Both the position numbers and the translations under genes were made by a program. Of a stretch of 29,697 nt of DNA, positions 15,386-22,019 are shown one piece after another. The stretch covers positions 1 through 29,697 of the forward strand of contig UQDP01000022.1 of NCBI GenBank assembly GCA_900539845.1, read 5' to 3'. Source of the DNA: an uncultured Oscillospiraceae bacterium (GTDB lineage: Bacteria; Bacillota; Clostridia; Oscillospirales; Acutalibacteraceae). How positions within the stretch are numbered: the first letter of the stretch is position 1; every line of letters begins with the position of its first letter. Below the pieces are notes generated by a model. The model did not search any database. It had not been told where the DNA came from and was given only the letters and a program-made list of their open reading frames with translations.

Positions 15386-16888
15386 TTATCTTTCCCAGTT
15401 TCTTGAGCGTTCAACCGCTCTTTTCCAGTTTGTATAGAGTTTATTTCTTTTTTCCGTTTCCATAGAGGGAATAAATATTTTATCCACCTGTCTGTTGCTT
15501 TCAATCTCCTCCGTGCTCTCCCAAACGCCGGTAGCAAGTCCGGCAAGATAAGCGGCGCCGAGCGCCGTTGCCTCTTTGTTAACGGGGCGGTTGACGTTGA
15601 CTCCCGTCATGTCTGCCTGAATCTGCATCATAATATTTGAAACGGACGCGCCGCCGTCCACTCTCAGATCTTTCAACAGAATTCCGCTGTCACGCATCAT
15701 GGCCTCCAGCAGATCGGTCATCTGGTAGGTGATGCTTTCCAGAACGGCGCGGCAAATGTGCTTTTTATTTACACTGCGTGTAAGTCCTATCATACAGCCG
15801 CGCGCGTACATATCCCAGTACGGTGCTCCAAGCCCGGTAAATGCCGGAACAAAATAGAGACCGTTTGAATCTTCAACTTCTTCAGCCAGTATATCGCATT
15901 CGTGTGCGCTTTTTATAAGTTCAATCTCATCTCGGAGCCATTTGATCACCGAGCCTGCATTGAATGCCGAGCCTTCAAGGTCATATGTGATCTTGCCGTC
16001 TAAACCCCAGGCAACGCCGGTCAGCAGGTTTGAACGTGAATCTATGCGCTTTTCGCCGGTGTTCATCAGCAAAAAGCAGCCTGTGCCGTAGGTGTTTTTA
16101 GCCTGACCGGCTTCAAAGCAGCCCTGCCCGAAAAGCGCGCCCGGCTGGTCGCCGATCGCGCTTGCGATCGGTATGCCTGCAATCTGATCCATTCCGGGGA
16201 ATTTAACACATTCGCCGTATATGCAGCTTGACGGCTTCACCTCCGGCAGCATACTCATCGGTATACCGAGCTTTTCACAGAGATAAGGATCCCACTGCAG
16301 TTTGTCTATATCAAAAAGCATCGTGCGGCAGGCGTTGGAATAGTCGGTAACATGAACCTTACCGGCTGTCAGATTCCAGATCAGCCAGGTGTCCACGGTA
16401 CCGAAAAGAAGCTCGCCGCGCTCCGCTTTTTCACGCGCGCCTTCAACATTATCCAGTATCCATTTAATTTTTGTGCCCGAAAAATAGGCGTCAATCAGCA
16501 GACCTGTGGTGCTTTTTATGTAGTCTCCAAGCCCTTGTTCCTTCAGTTCCTCGCAATATGCTGCCGTGCGGCGGCACTGCCACACGATGGCGTTATAAAC
16601 GGGCTTTCCTGTTTCCTTATCCCACACGATCGTGGTCTCGCGCTGGTTCGTTATGCCTATGGCGGCAATTTCGGCGGGATCGACTTTTCCTGCTCTGAGC
16701 ACCTCGATTATGGCTTCCAATTCTGAAAACAGTATCTCGTTTGGATCGTGTTCAACCCAGCCGTTTTGCGGATAATACTGCCTGAATTCCTTTTGTGCCT
16801 TTGCAACCGCTTCTCCCTTTTTATTAAAGATTATGACGCGGGAGCTGGTCGTGCCCTGATCGAGCGCCATCACATATTTTTTACCCAT
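15386..16888 (-). CDS. glpK: Glycerol kinase
   Basis: GlpK phosphorylates glycerol to glycerol-3-phosphate in the cytoplasm. With the ATG at 16888 it has 500 residues, the family length; the frame stays open to 16978 but that part is leader. The FGGY fold is clear: DQGTTSSR (10-17), TNQRETT with Arg83-Glu84, Trp103, Tyr135, GDQ with the catalytic Asp247, [14 protein letters not shown] and [15 protein letters not shown]. Around 225-235, where low-GC Gram-positive enzymes carry the histidine phosphorylated by HPr, there is only VKFPGMDQ without histidine. AAAGG lies 10 bases before the start. No glpF, glpD or glpP is in the window. Confidence 0.96.
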   Translation of the reverse strand: MGKKYVMALDQGTTSSRVIIFNKKGEAVAKAQKEFRQYYPQNGWVEHDPNEILFSELEAIIEVLRAGKVDPAEIAAIGITNQRETTIVWDKETGKPVYNAIVWQCRRTAAYCEELKEQGLGDYIKSTTGLLIDAYFSGTKIKWILDNVEGAREKAERGELLFGTVDTWLIWNLTAGKVHVTDYSNACRTMLFDIDKLQWDPYLCEKLGIPMSMLPEVKPSSCIYGECVKFPGMDQIAGIPIASAIGDQPGALFGQGCFEAGQAKNTYGTGCFLLMNTGEKRIDSRSNLLTGVAWGLDGKITYDLEGSAFNAGSVIKWLRDEIELIKSAHECDILAEEVEDSNGLYFVPAFTGLGAPYWDMYARGCMIGLTRSVNKKHICRAVLESITYQMTDLLEAMMRDSGILLKDLRVDGGASVSNIMMQIQADMTGVNVNRPVNKEATALGAAYLAGLATGVWESTEEIESNRQVDKIFIPSMETEKRNKLYTNWKRAVERSRNWER

Positions 16889-16929
16889 AATAATAAAGCC
16901 TTTCCGGCTGCGATTTGTGGTGAAAGCTG

Positions 16930-16966
16930 ACGGCTTTTCCGCAGCAGCCTTGCGGAATCCTGCCGT
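16930..16966 (-). promoter_or_regulatory. Hairpin in the glpK leader
   Basis: TTCCGCA (16937-16943) pairs with TGCGGAA (16951-16957), and flanking ACGGC/GCCGT (16930-16934 and 16962-16966) can extend the stem past an internal loop. It lies 42 bases or more upstream of the glpK ATG. Its role is unknown. Confidence 0.5.
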
Positions 16967-17015
16967 GACGCAAAACAACGGTGTAAATACCGCTTTTCAT
17001 GCGACGGATATATAC

Positions 17016-17043
17016 AAAAAAGAGCAAGTATTATAATACTTAC
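17016..17043 (-). terminator. Intrinsic terminator-like hairpin (acpP end and/or glpK attenuator)
   Basis: On the minus strand a 13-base stem with core AAGTATT/AATACTT and one G-T pair is followed by TTTTTT. It lies 65 bases after the acpP stop and so could end acpP, but it also lies just after the best glpK promoter. Confidence 0.75.
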
Positions 17044-17047
17044 TCTT

Positions 17048-17076
17048 ATTTTAATATTTTATTCCTTTTATGTCAA
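17048..17076 (-). promoter_or_regulatory. Candidate promoter of the glpK operon
   Basis: On the minus strand TTGACA (17076-17071), 17 bases and TAAAAT (17053-17048). Transcription would begin right at the hairpin at 17043-17016, about 150 bases before glpK. Confidence 0.65.
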
Positions 17077-17107
17077 TTTAATACTTTGTAAACTATTAGA
17101 AACGAAT

Positions 17108-17335
17108 TTATTGGTTGTTTTCCACAAAGTTCACAATGTCACCCACGGATTTCATATTCGCGATCACTTCATCGGGAACTTCAATCTGAAATTCGTCCTC
17201 TATGCTCATAACAATGTCAATCGCGTCAAGACTGTCTGCGTCAAGATCCTCTTCAAGCAGACTGTCCATGGTTATTTTATCGGGATCAATACTTAACTGC
17301 TCCGCAAGAATCTGAACTATTTTCTCAAATACCAT
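17108..17335 (-). CDS. acpP: Acyl carrier protein
   Basis: A 75-residue acidic four-helix protein. DADSLDAIDIVMSIEDEF contains Ser35, the site of 4'-phosphopantetheine attachment, and the recognition helix. ACP carries growing acyl chains for fatty-acid synthesis in the cytoplasm. GGGAG lies upstream. It stands alone here, away from fab and plsX genes, and has its own promoter, so it may be either the main or a secondary ACP. Confidence 0.93.
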   Translation of the reverse strand: MVFEKIVQILAEQLSIDPDKITMDSLLEEDLDADSLDAIDIVMSIEDEFQIEVPDEVIANMKSVGDIVNFVENNQ

Positions 17336-17389
17336 AAAGAATCACTCCCAAAATTACAGTTGTTAAAATAAGTCGTTTGTGTTATTATC

Positions 17390-17418
17390 ATATTATAAGA
17401 TTTATCCAATATTGTCAA
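17390..17418 (-). promoter_or_regulatory. Promoter of acpP
   Basis: On the minus strand TTGACA (17418-17413), 17 bases and TAATAT (17395-17390); a TATAAT two bases earlier gives a 15-base alternative. Confidence 0.7.
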
Positions 17419-17473
17419 TACTTTGCGCGGCGTATTTTTTTGCCCGCGTTGTTTTCATTATAAAGAGGTCATT

Positions 17474-18304
17474 ATGAAAAAATTCGGATTGTTGGGTTAT
17501 CCGCTCGGTCATTCACTTTCTCCGTTTATTCACAGGCAGCTTTTCGCTGCATCAAATACGCAGGCTTCGTATGAGCTTGAGGAGATTCCGGCAGAGGAGC
17601 TGCAAAATAAGATGCCGCGGCTTATGACTCTTAACGGATTTAATGTTACTATTCCGCATAAAATAAATATTATTCCATATCTGGATGTGCTGCATGAGAA
17701 AGCAGAGCTTTTCGGAGCTGTAAACACAGTGAAAACAGAGAACGGTAAAAGTATAGGCTATAATACCGACTGCGAGGGTTTCCTGCGCGCTCTGAAAGGG
17801 GCGAATATTCCGCTTTCAGGCGATGTGCTGCTCTGCGGCGCCGGCGGTGTTTCAAGAATGATTGCGTTCGAGGCGGTGCTTGCCGGATGCAGGCTTACCG
17901 TTGCCGTACGTCCCTCCGGGCGTGAAAAAGCTGAGAAGATCAGAGCGGAAATAACGGAAAAGCTTGGGAAAAGCATTGAGATTAAAGAATATCAGCAGAT
18001 TTCCGAAGGGTACGATCTTATCGTTAACGGCACTTGCGTAGGAATGTATCCCAATACCAATGCATGTGTGCTTGATAAAAAGATCGTTCAGAGTGCAGGC
18101 GCGGTTTATGATGTTATCTATAATCCGGCAGAAACGCTTTTGCTTAGATTTGCAAACGAAGCGGGAATAAAATGTTCAAACGGCATTTCTATGCTTGTTT
18201 GGCAGGCGGCTGTTGCGCAGGAGATATGGACAGGCGCCGAATTCTCGGAATCCGATATTGATCAAGTCATCAGGCTTACCGAAAAGGAGCTGTTAAATAA
18301 ATGA
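17474..18304 (+). CDS. aroE: Shikimate dehydrogenase
   Basis: AroE reduces 3-dehydroshikimate to shikimate with NADPH in chorismate synthesis. From the ATG at 17474 it has 276 residues. Substrate-site motifs are GYPLGHSLSPFIH (Ser14, Ser16), NVTIPHK (catalytic Lys63), GAVNTV and GYNTDCEGF (Asp99); the nucleotide site is LLCGAGGVSRMI; NGTCVGMYPN and GISMLVWQAA close the fold. An in-frame ATG at 17423 would add 17 residues without family support, while AAAGAGG lies just before 17474. Its stop overlaps the aroK start as ATGA, so the two are translationally coupled. Confidence 0.95.
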   Translation: MKKFGLLGYPLGHSLSPFIHRQLFAASNTQASYELEEIPAEELQNKMPRLMTLNGFNVTIPHKINIIPYLDVLHEKAELFGAVNTVKTENGKSIGYNTDCEGFLRALKGANIPLSGDVLLCGAGGVSRMIAFEAVLAGCRLTVAVRPSGREKAEKIRAEITEKLGKSIEIKEYQQISEGYDLIVNGTCVGMYPNTNACVLDKKIVQSAGAVYDVIYNPAETLLLRFANEAGIKCSNGISMLVWQAAVAQEIWTGAEFSESDIDQVIRLTEKELLNK

Positions 18305-18789
18305 ATATAGCTTTGTGTGGTTTTATGGGCGCGGGGAAAACCGCTGTCGGCAGGCAGCTTTCAAAAATGGCCGGTATGGAATTTGTTGATACAGACGAAT
18401 TGGTTGAAAGCCGGCAGGGTATTCCGGTCAGTGAAATCTTTGAAAAATATGGAGAAAAGCATTTCAGAGATCTGGAATATGAGGTCTGCCGCGGCATAGC
18501 GCAAAGAAAAAATTGCGTGATCTCCACCGGCGGCGGAGCAATGACTTTTAAAAGGAATGTTGAAGCGTTAAAACAAAGTGCAGTTATCGTGTTTATTGAC
18601 ACGCCTTTTGATGTGATCTGCGAAAGAATAGGCAATCCTTCAAACAGACCTTTGTTTCGGAACAAGGAAAGCGCGCGGAAGCTTTTTTTCGAGCGCCGCA
18701 GTCTCTATATCGATGCTGCCGATCATATTGTTGACGGCGATCAGAGCGTGAGAAACATTTCGTTACAAATTCTGAAATTGGTTAAATAA
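18301..18789 (+). CDS. aroK: Shikimate kinase
   Basis: AroK phosphorylates shikimate at position 3 using ATP, the step after AroE. The 162-residue protein has the P-loop GFMGAGKT (7-14), DTDELVE with the shikimate-binding Asp32, FRDLE with Arg56, STGGGA (76-81), and NRPLF in the lid. The start overlaps the aroE stop by four bases. Confidence 0.96.
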   Translation: MNIALCGFMGAGKTAVGRQLSKMAGMEFVDTDELVESRQGIPVSEIFEKYGEKHFRDLEYEVCRGIAQRKNCVISTGGGAMTFKRNVEALKQSAVIVFIDTPFDVICERIGNPSNRPLFRNKESARKLFFERRSLYIDAADHIVDGDQSVRNISLQILKLVK

Positions 18790-18801
18790 TTGTTACTATT
18801 A

Positions 18802-18830
18802 TTTACAAATCAATATCCGTGTGCTATAAT
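18802..18830 (+). promoter_or_regulatory. Promoter of the ABC permease gene
   Basis: TTTACA (18802-18807), 17 bases and a perfect TATAAT (18825-18830) with TGC extension, about 48 bases before the start codon. Confidence 0.8.
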
Positions 18831-18877
18831 GACTGCGTTTTAAATCACAGTTTTTAGGTTTTTTGGAGCGTTAAATA

Positions 18878-19717
18878 ATGGATATATTAAAAAAAGAAGG
18901 TTTTGAGCATTTTGTTAAAATGTTCAAAAAATACCGAAATCTGTTGAGTGAGCTTACGCGAAAAAATGTAAAACTGAAATACAGGGATTCCTGGCTCGGC
19001 GTTTTCTGGAGCTTTCTTCAGCCTCTTCTTAATATGATCGTTCTTTCCGTTGTTTTCGGAAATATTTTCGGTTCAGACAGGAAGTTTATAGTTTGTTATC
19101 CCGTTTATCTTTTTACCGGCAGGCTGCTGTTTGAATTTTTCACTTCGTCCACGAAGCGCGCGCTGACTTCTTTCAGAAGTAATGCGCCGATTATAAAAAA
19201 AGTTTATGTTCCGAAATATATGTATCCCGTTTCGGGTATTCTTTCTAATTTCGTAACCTTTGCAATCTCTATTTTATGTTATGTATGCGTCTGGATCTTT
19301 TTTAAAGCAACGGGGATCCAGGGCGGAAGCGGACTGACGATTAACGGATATGCGCTTTTATTCTTTATCCCAATGGCGATATTGCTGGTGTTTGTAGTCG
19401 GTGTGGGACTCATCCTTTCTGTTTTGCAGGTCTATTTCAGAGATGTAGAATATATCTGGGATGTTTTTTGCACGCTGCTGTTTTATTGCATTCCTATTAT
19501 TTATCCCCTTCAGCAGATTACAACGCCATGGATACAGATTGTAATTAAGATCAATCCGCTTTACTCTATGCTGGAGCTGTTTAGGCAATGTGTGCTTTAC
19601 TGCCAGCCTATGAGCTGGAAACTTCTGCTTTATGCGCTTGCTTGGGCTTTCGGAACGCTTCTTATAGGAATTCTGATCTTTAATAAGAAGAGTGACGATC
19701 TCATCTTCCATCTGTAA
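18878..19717 (+). CDS. ABC-2 type polysaccharide/teichoate export permease
   Basis: A 279-residue membrane protein with six hydrophobic segments, of the TagG/RfbA/Wzm type. The N-terminal cytoplasmic part leads into NVKLKYRDSWLGVFWSFLQPLLNMI, the family signature, and later come FRDVEYIWDV and PIIYPL before the last helices. Such permeases move lipid-linked polysaccharides across the membrane with a separate TagH/Wzt-type ATPase. No ATPase or glycosyltransferase gene is in the window, and a terminator follows within 30 bases. The ribosome site is GGAG, 9 bases upstream. Confidence 0.92.
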   Translation: MDILKKEGFEHFVKMFKKYRNLLSELTRKNVKLKYRDSWLGVFWSFLQPLLNMIVLSVVFGNIFGSDRKFIVCYPVYLFTGRLLFEFFTSSTKRALTSFRSNAPIIKKVYVPKYMYPVSGILSNFVTFAISILCYVCVWIFFKATGIQGGSGLTINGYALLFFIPMAILLVFVVGVGLILSVLQVYFRDVEYIWDVFCTLLFYCIPIIYPLQQITTPWIQIVIKINPLYSMLELFRQCVLYCQPMSWKLLLYALAWAFGTLLIGILIFNKKSDDLIFHL

Positions 19718-19747
19718 TATATAATGTATAAAATAATATAATTATTA

Positions 19748-19779
19748 AAAAGACGGCACTAAACTGCCGTCTTTTTTTT
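19748..19779 (+). terminator. Terminator after the ABC permease gene
   Basis: AGACGGCA (19751-19758) pairs with TGCCGTCT (19765-19772), loop CTAAAC, then eight T. An A-run on the left side lets it act on the minus strand too, for the small genes ending at 19787. Confidence 0.9.
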
Positions 19780-19786
19780 GTGGATT

Positions 19787-19996
19787 TTACAACTTGTTTT
19801 CCTCTTGATATTCTTTTGAATATTCCACATTTTCAGTGCTCGGAATGGGAATTCCCATCTCAGTGCGTTCATCGGGCTGAACAGTGGGGTTGCTCATACT
19901 GACACAATACCTGTTCGTGATCCGGGGATTCAAACGGTATTTCTTTTTGTACGAGCCATGTGGTGAAAGAACCGCTTTATTTTTCTTCGGCTGCAT
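19787..19996 (-). CDS. Small uncharacterised protein, basic N-terminal half (69 aa)
   Basis: I do not recognise this family. The protein has a Lys/Arg-rich N-terminal half with HGSYKKKYRLNPRITNRY, and an acidic, Glu-rich C-terminal half ending in a lysine-leucine. There is no signal peptide and no membrane segment. A strong GGAGGA lies six to seven bases before its ATG, within the end of the preceding small gene, which it overlaps by 20 bases; the terminator at 19748-19779 lies just after its stop. These features support a real gene. The mixture of a basic half and an acidic half would fit nucleic-acid or ribosome binding, but that is speculation. Confidence 0.65.
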   Translation of the reverse strand: MQPKKNKAVLSPHGSYKKKYRLNPRITNRYCVSMSNPTVQPDERTEMGIPIPSTENVEYSKEYQEENKL

Positions 19997-20144
19997 TTGT
20001 TCCTCCGAACCCGTTTACAAGCTGTTTAAGATCCGCCAGGCTGTTCACTTTCGCGCCGCTGTATACAAGCGCGGATTGAATACTCTTGGGCAGAGAATGA
20101 AAATAGCTGCTCATTTCATCTGTTAAATTAAATATATCAGGCAT
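19977..20144 (-). CDS. Small uncharacterised protein (55 aa), first of a two-gene cassette
   Basis: This short gene was found by direct reading of the minus strand. It starts at ATG 20144-20142 and stops at TAA 19979-19977. A strong AAAGGAAG ribosome site lies just upstream. The protein begins MPDIFNLTDEMSSYF and continues with LPKSIQSALVYSGAKVNSL, a predicted short helix pair, then a Gly-Asn-Ala-rich tail. No family is recognised and no clear promoter was found. Its overlap with the next small gene, whose ribosome site lies inside its last codons, suggests translational coupling and a shared role. Confidence 0.6.
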   Translation of the reverse strand: MPDIFNLTDEMSSYFHSLPKSIQSALVYSGAKVNSLADLKQLVNGFGGTNAAEEK

Positions 20145-20515
20145 TTTGATCTTCCTTTCTTTTCGGTTTCAATATTATTATTCCTGCAATTATTTTTGTT
20201 ATGATTTACGGAGAAAATAAAATTTTAACTAAATATTTGTAAAATATAGGTAAGTATCATGAATTGAATTTTACATAAATAAAAAAATGTAAAAATAATT
20301 GTCAAGACTTTTAATAAAATTTTGTAAAAAGTGCATAACTATTACAAAATGGTTACAAAACGCTTGTCAAAATTTCACATAGATTAAAAAGTTACAAATA
20401 TGTTACAATTCTATTTGTATGATGACAGAACAGAAAGCGCGAATACAAATCCGCCTTAACAAAAGCGTATTGTATTTTGAAAGGGGTGTTATCCTCGGCT
20501 TTCACGGAGGTTGAA
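20145..20515. other. AT-rich divergent intergenic region
   Basis: These 371 bases hold no gene. They separate the small minus-strand genes from the CHAP hydrolase. They contain the paired WalR-type boxes, several further isolated TGTAA motifs, a TTGACA on the minus strand (20305-20300) without a good -10, and a possible -10 TATGAT at 20418-20423 for the CHAP gene. Confidence 0.7.
20341..20407. promoter_or_regulatory. Two WalR (YycF)-type direct-repeat boxes
   Basis: Read on the minus strand, 20407-20391 is TGTAAC-N5-TGTAAC and 20357-20341 is TGTAAC-N5-TGTAAT. Both fit the published WalR consensus TGTWAH-N5-TGTWAH exactly, with half-sites 11 bases apart. WalR controls peptidoglycan hydrolase genes in Firmicutes, and the next gene is such a hydrolase. 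The sites are 109 to 175 bases before its start codon. Activation or repression cannot be told. Confidence 0.65.
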
Positions 20516-21220
20516 ATGAAATCTTTTATAAAATCGCTTTTGCTTGTGCTGGTTACACTTGTATTGCTCTTCACGGCGTTTCCGGTAACGGCAAGCGCAC
20601 AGTCCCTTCAGTTTAAACCGCGTCTCACTGCCCCGCAGCGTTCAAATGCCTATTATAACAGGGAGCTTAACGTCTATTCGCAAACGGGCTACGGTATGCC
20701 GAACTGTGTGGCATATGCGTTTGGCAGAGTGTATGAGATAACCGGCGAGAAGCCTCTTATAACAAGAGGGAGCGCCAATGAATGGTGGAGTATCAACAAA
20801 AGAAACGGATACTACGAATACGGACAGGAACCCCATATAGGCGCGATCGCCTGTTGGAGCAATCATGTTGCCGTTGTTGAAAAAATAGACGGAAATACTG
20901 TAACCGCTTCACAGTCACACTGGGGCGGAGCTTATTTTGACACGACAACGTTTGAAAGCGGCACGAACCGCTTCGGTCAGAAATTTTACGGCTATATTTA
21001 CGCAAGCGACGATTATTTTGAAGAGCTTGAAAAACAGAAAGCGCAGCAAGAAGCCGAAAAGGTGAAGCAGCGCCTTGGTGAAAAAACAGAGAATATGAGC
21101 AGCATTGCTCCGGCGGAAAAGAAAACCATAGATTTTCCCGCTGTAGAACTGTTGCCGGAAAAAGACAAAGGTGTTCTTATAAACAGTGTTATGCTGAAAA
21201 ATGTGCTTGAAATGGAATGA
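20516..21220 (+). CDS. Secreted CHAP-domain peptidoglycan hydrolase
   Basis: A 234-residue protein with a signal peptide (about 1-28, ending ASA) and one CHAP domain (about 35-165). The putative nucleophile is the cysteine in MPNCVAYAFGR and the histidine is in WSNHVAVVEKI; QSHWGG follows. CHAP domains are cysteine amidases or endopeptidases of the cell wall. A short Glu/Lys/Gln-rich segment (about 172-195) may form a coiled coil. The open frame begins at 20477, but GGAGG (20506-20510) lies five bases before the ATG at 20516, which also starts the signal peptide. WalR-type boxes upstream fit a role in wall turnover during growth. Confidence 0.92.
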   Translation: MKSFIKSLLLVLVTLVLLFTAFPVTASAQSLQFKPRLTAPQRSNAYYNRELNVYSQTGYGMPNCVAYAFGRVYEITGEKPLITRGSANEWWSINKRNGYYEYGQEPHIGAIACWSNHVAVVEKIDGNTVTASQSHWGGAYFDTTTFESGTNRFGQKFYGYIYASDDYFEELEKQKAQQEAEKVKQRLGEKTENMSSIAPAEKKTIDFPAVELLPEKDKGVLINSVMLKNVLEME

Positions 21221-21232
21221 TGTTCAGACAGG

Positions 21233-21257
21233 ACCGCTCTTAGGAGCGGCTTTTTTA
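21233..21257 (+). terminator. Terminator after the CHAP gene
   Basis: CCGCTC (21234-21239) pairs with GAGCGG (21244-21249), followed by CTTTTTT. Confidence 0.85.
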
Positions 21258-21258
21258 T

Positions 21259-21288
21259 TTGTAAAAGTGTGATGTTGTTTCATATAAT
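21259..21288 (+). promoter_or_regulatory. Promoter of the coiled-coil gene
   Basis: TTGTAA (21259-21264), 18 bases and TATAAT (21283-21288). The leader to the ATG at 21310 would be only about 15 bases. Confidence 0.5.
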
Positions 21289-21309
21289 TCAGCAAGTTTT
21301 CTAAATTAT

Positions 21310-21837
21310 ATGATTGTTTTTCGATACCTAATAGAACAGGCAAGGGACGAAGCTTCTGCCAGAAAGATGTTTGCCAAATATTATCCTGACGGTATAAAAG
21401 ATTTTGACATGGATAAGTTTAACCGTGCGTTCAGAAGAGAAGATGAACTTGATGAACAACGTACTGCTGCAGTTGAACGCTTGCGTGAAGCTCGTAAAGC
21501 AAAGAATAAGGCGCAGACAGAGAGATGCCGTGCAGAACTTAAAAGTATCCGTGCCGAAAAGAGCGCTCTTTCAAAACAGCTTAAAGAAATAAACAATGAA
21601 TATTCCCGCTATAACCGCGCAGCAAAACCTTATCTTGACGCTAAAAAACTTCTTGTGCAGCAGGAAAACTACCGTCATTATGAGGAGATACGAGACCGCT
21701 ATGAGGACTCGAAAAAAAGAGCAGAAGCTGCAAGACTTGAAAGAGAAGAAGCCGCGAGACGCGAAAAGCAGGAAAAAGAAGCTTACGCTGCCGGACTCAG
21801 GGAGCAGAGAAGAGCGGCGAAAAATAAGAAACAGTAA
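21310..21837 (+). CDS. Uncharacterised coiled-coil protein
   Basis: A 175-residue, highly charged protein (Lys, Arg, Glu, Ala rich) with a short non-coiled head containing YYPDGIKDFDMDKFN, then long heptad-like helices (about 45-175). No signal peptide or membrane helix is present. I do not recognise the family. No Shine-Dalgarno lies before the ATG; with a promoter only some 15 bases upstream the mRNA may be nearly leaderless, or the real start may be a later in-frame codon. It lies between the terminators at 21233-21257 and 21861-21886, so it is a single-gene unit. A cytoskeletal or scaffold-like role is possible but unsupported. Confidence 0.7.
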   Translation: MIVFRYLIEQARDEASARKMFAKYYPDGIKDFDMDKFNRAFRREDELDEQRTAAVERLREARKAKNKAQTERCRAELKSIRAEKSALSKQLKEINNEYSRYNRAAKPYLDAKKLLVQQENYRHYEEIRDRYEDSKKRAEAARLEREEAARREKQEKEAYAAGLREQRRAAKNKKQ

Positions 21838-21860
21838 GTTATCCATATTTTATGCAAAGA

Positions 21861-21886
21861 ATCCCCGCTGTAAGCGGGGATTTTTT
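21861..21886 (+). terminator. Terminator after the coiled-coil gene
   Basis: ATCCCCGCT (21861-21869) pairs with AGCGGGGAT (21873-21881), followed by TTTTTT. Confidence 0.9.
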
Positions 21887-21928
21887 ATGAGAAAAAGTGT
21901 TATTCATAATTTATTTTCAAAAAAAGTG

Positions 21929-21957
21929 TTGACAAAAGAAAAAAATGGATATAATAT
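21929..21957 (+). promoter_or_regulatory. Heat-shock operon promoter
   Basis: TTGACA (21929-21934) with TAATAT (21952-21957) at 17 bases, or TATAAT (21950-21955) at 15 bases. It lies directly before the CIRCE element. Confidence 0.8.
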
Positions 21958-21968
21958 AAGAAATGTAG

Positions 21969-21995
21969 TTAGCACTCAAGGCCTTAGAGTGCTAA
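21969..21995. promoter_or_regulatory. CIRCE operator (HrcA-binding site)
   Basis: TTAGCACTC-N9-GAGTGCTAA is a perfect match to the CIRCE consensus. It lies at the expected transcription start and mediates repression by HrcA, encoded immediately downstream, giving autoregulation of the operon. Confidence 0.97.
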
Positions 21996-22019
21996 TGAAC
22001 AAAAAGGAAGGTGGGAAGG

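Noticed and set aside
16889..16978. 30-codon N-terminal extension of glycerol kinase
   Set aside because: It runs through a hairpin leader, lacks family support, and the ATG at 16888 gives the normal length.
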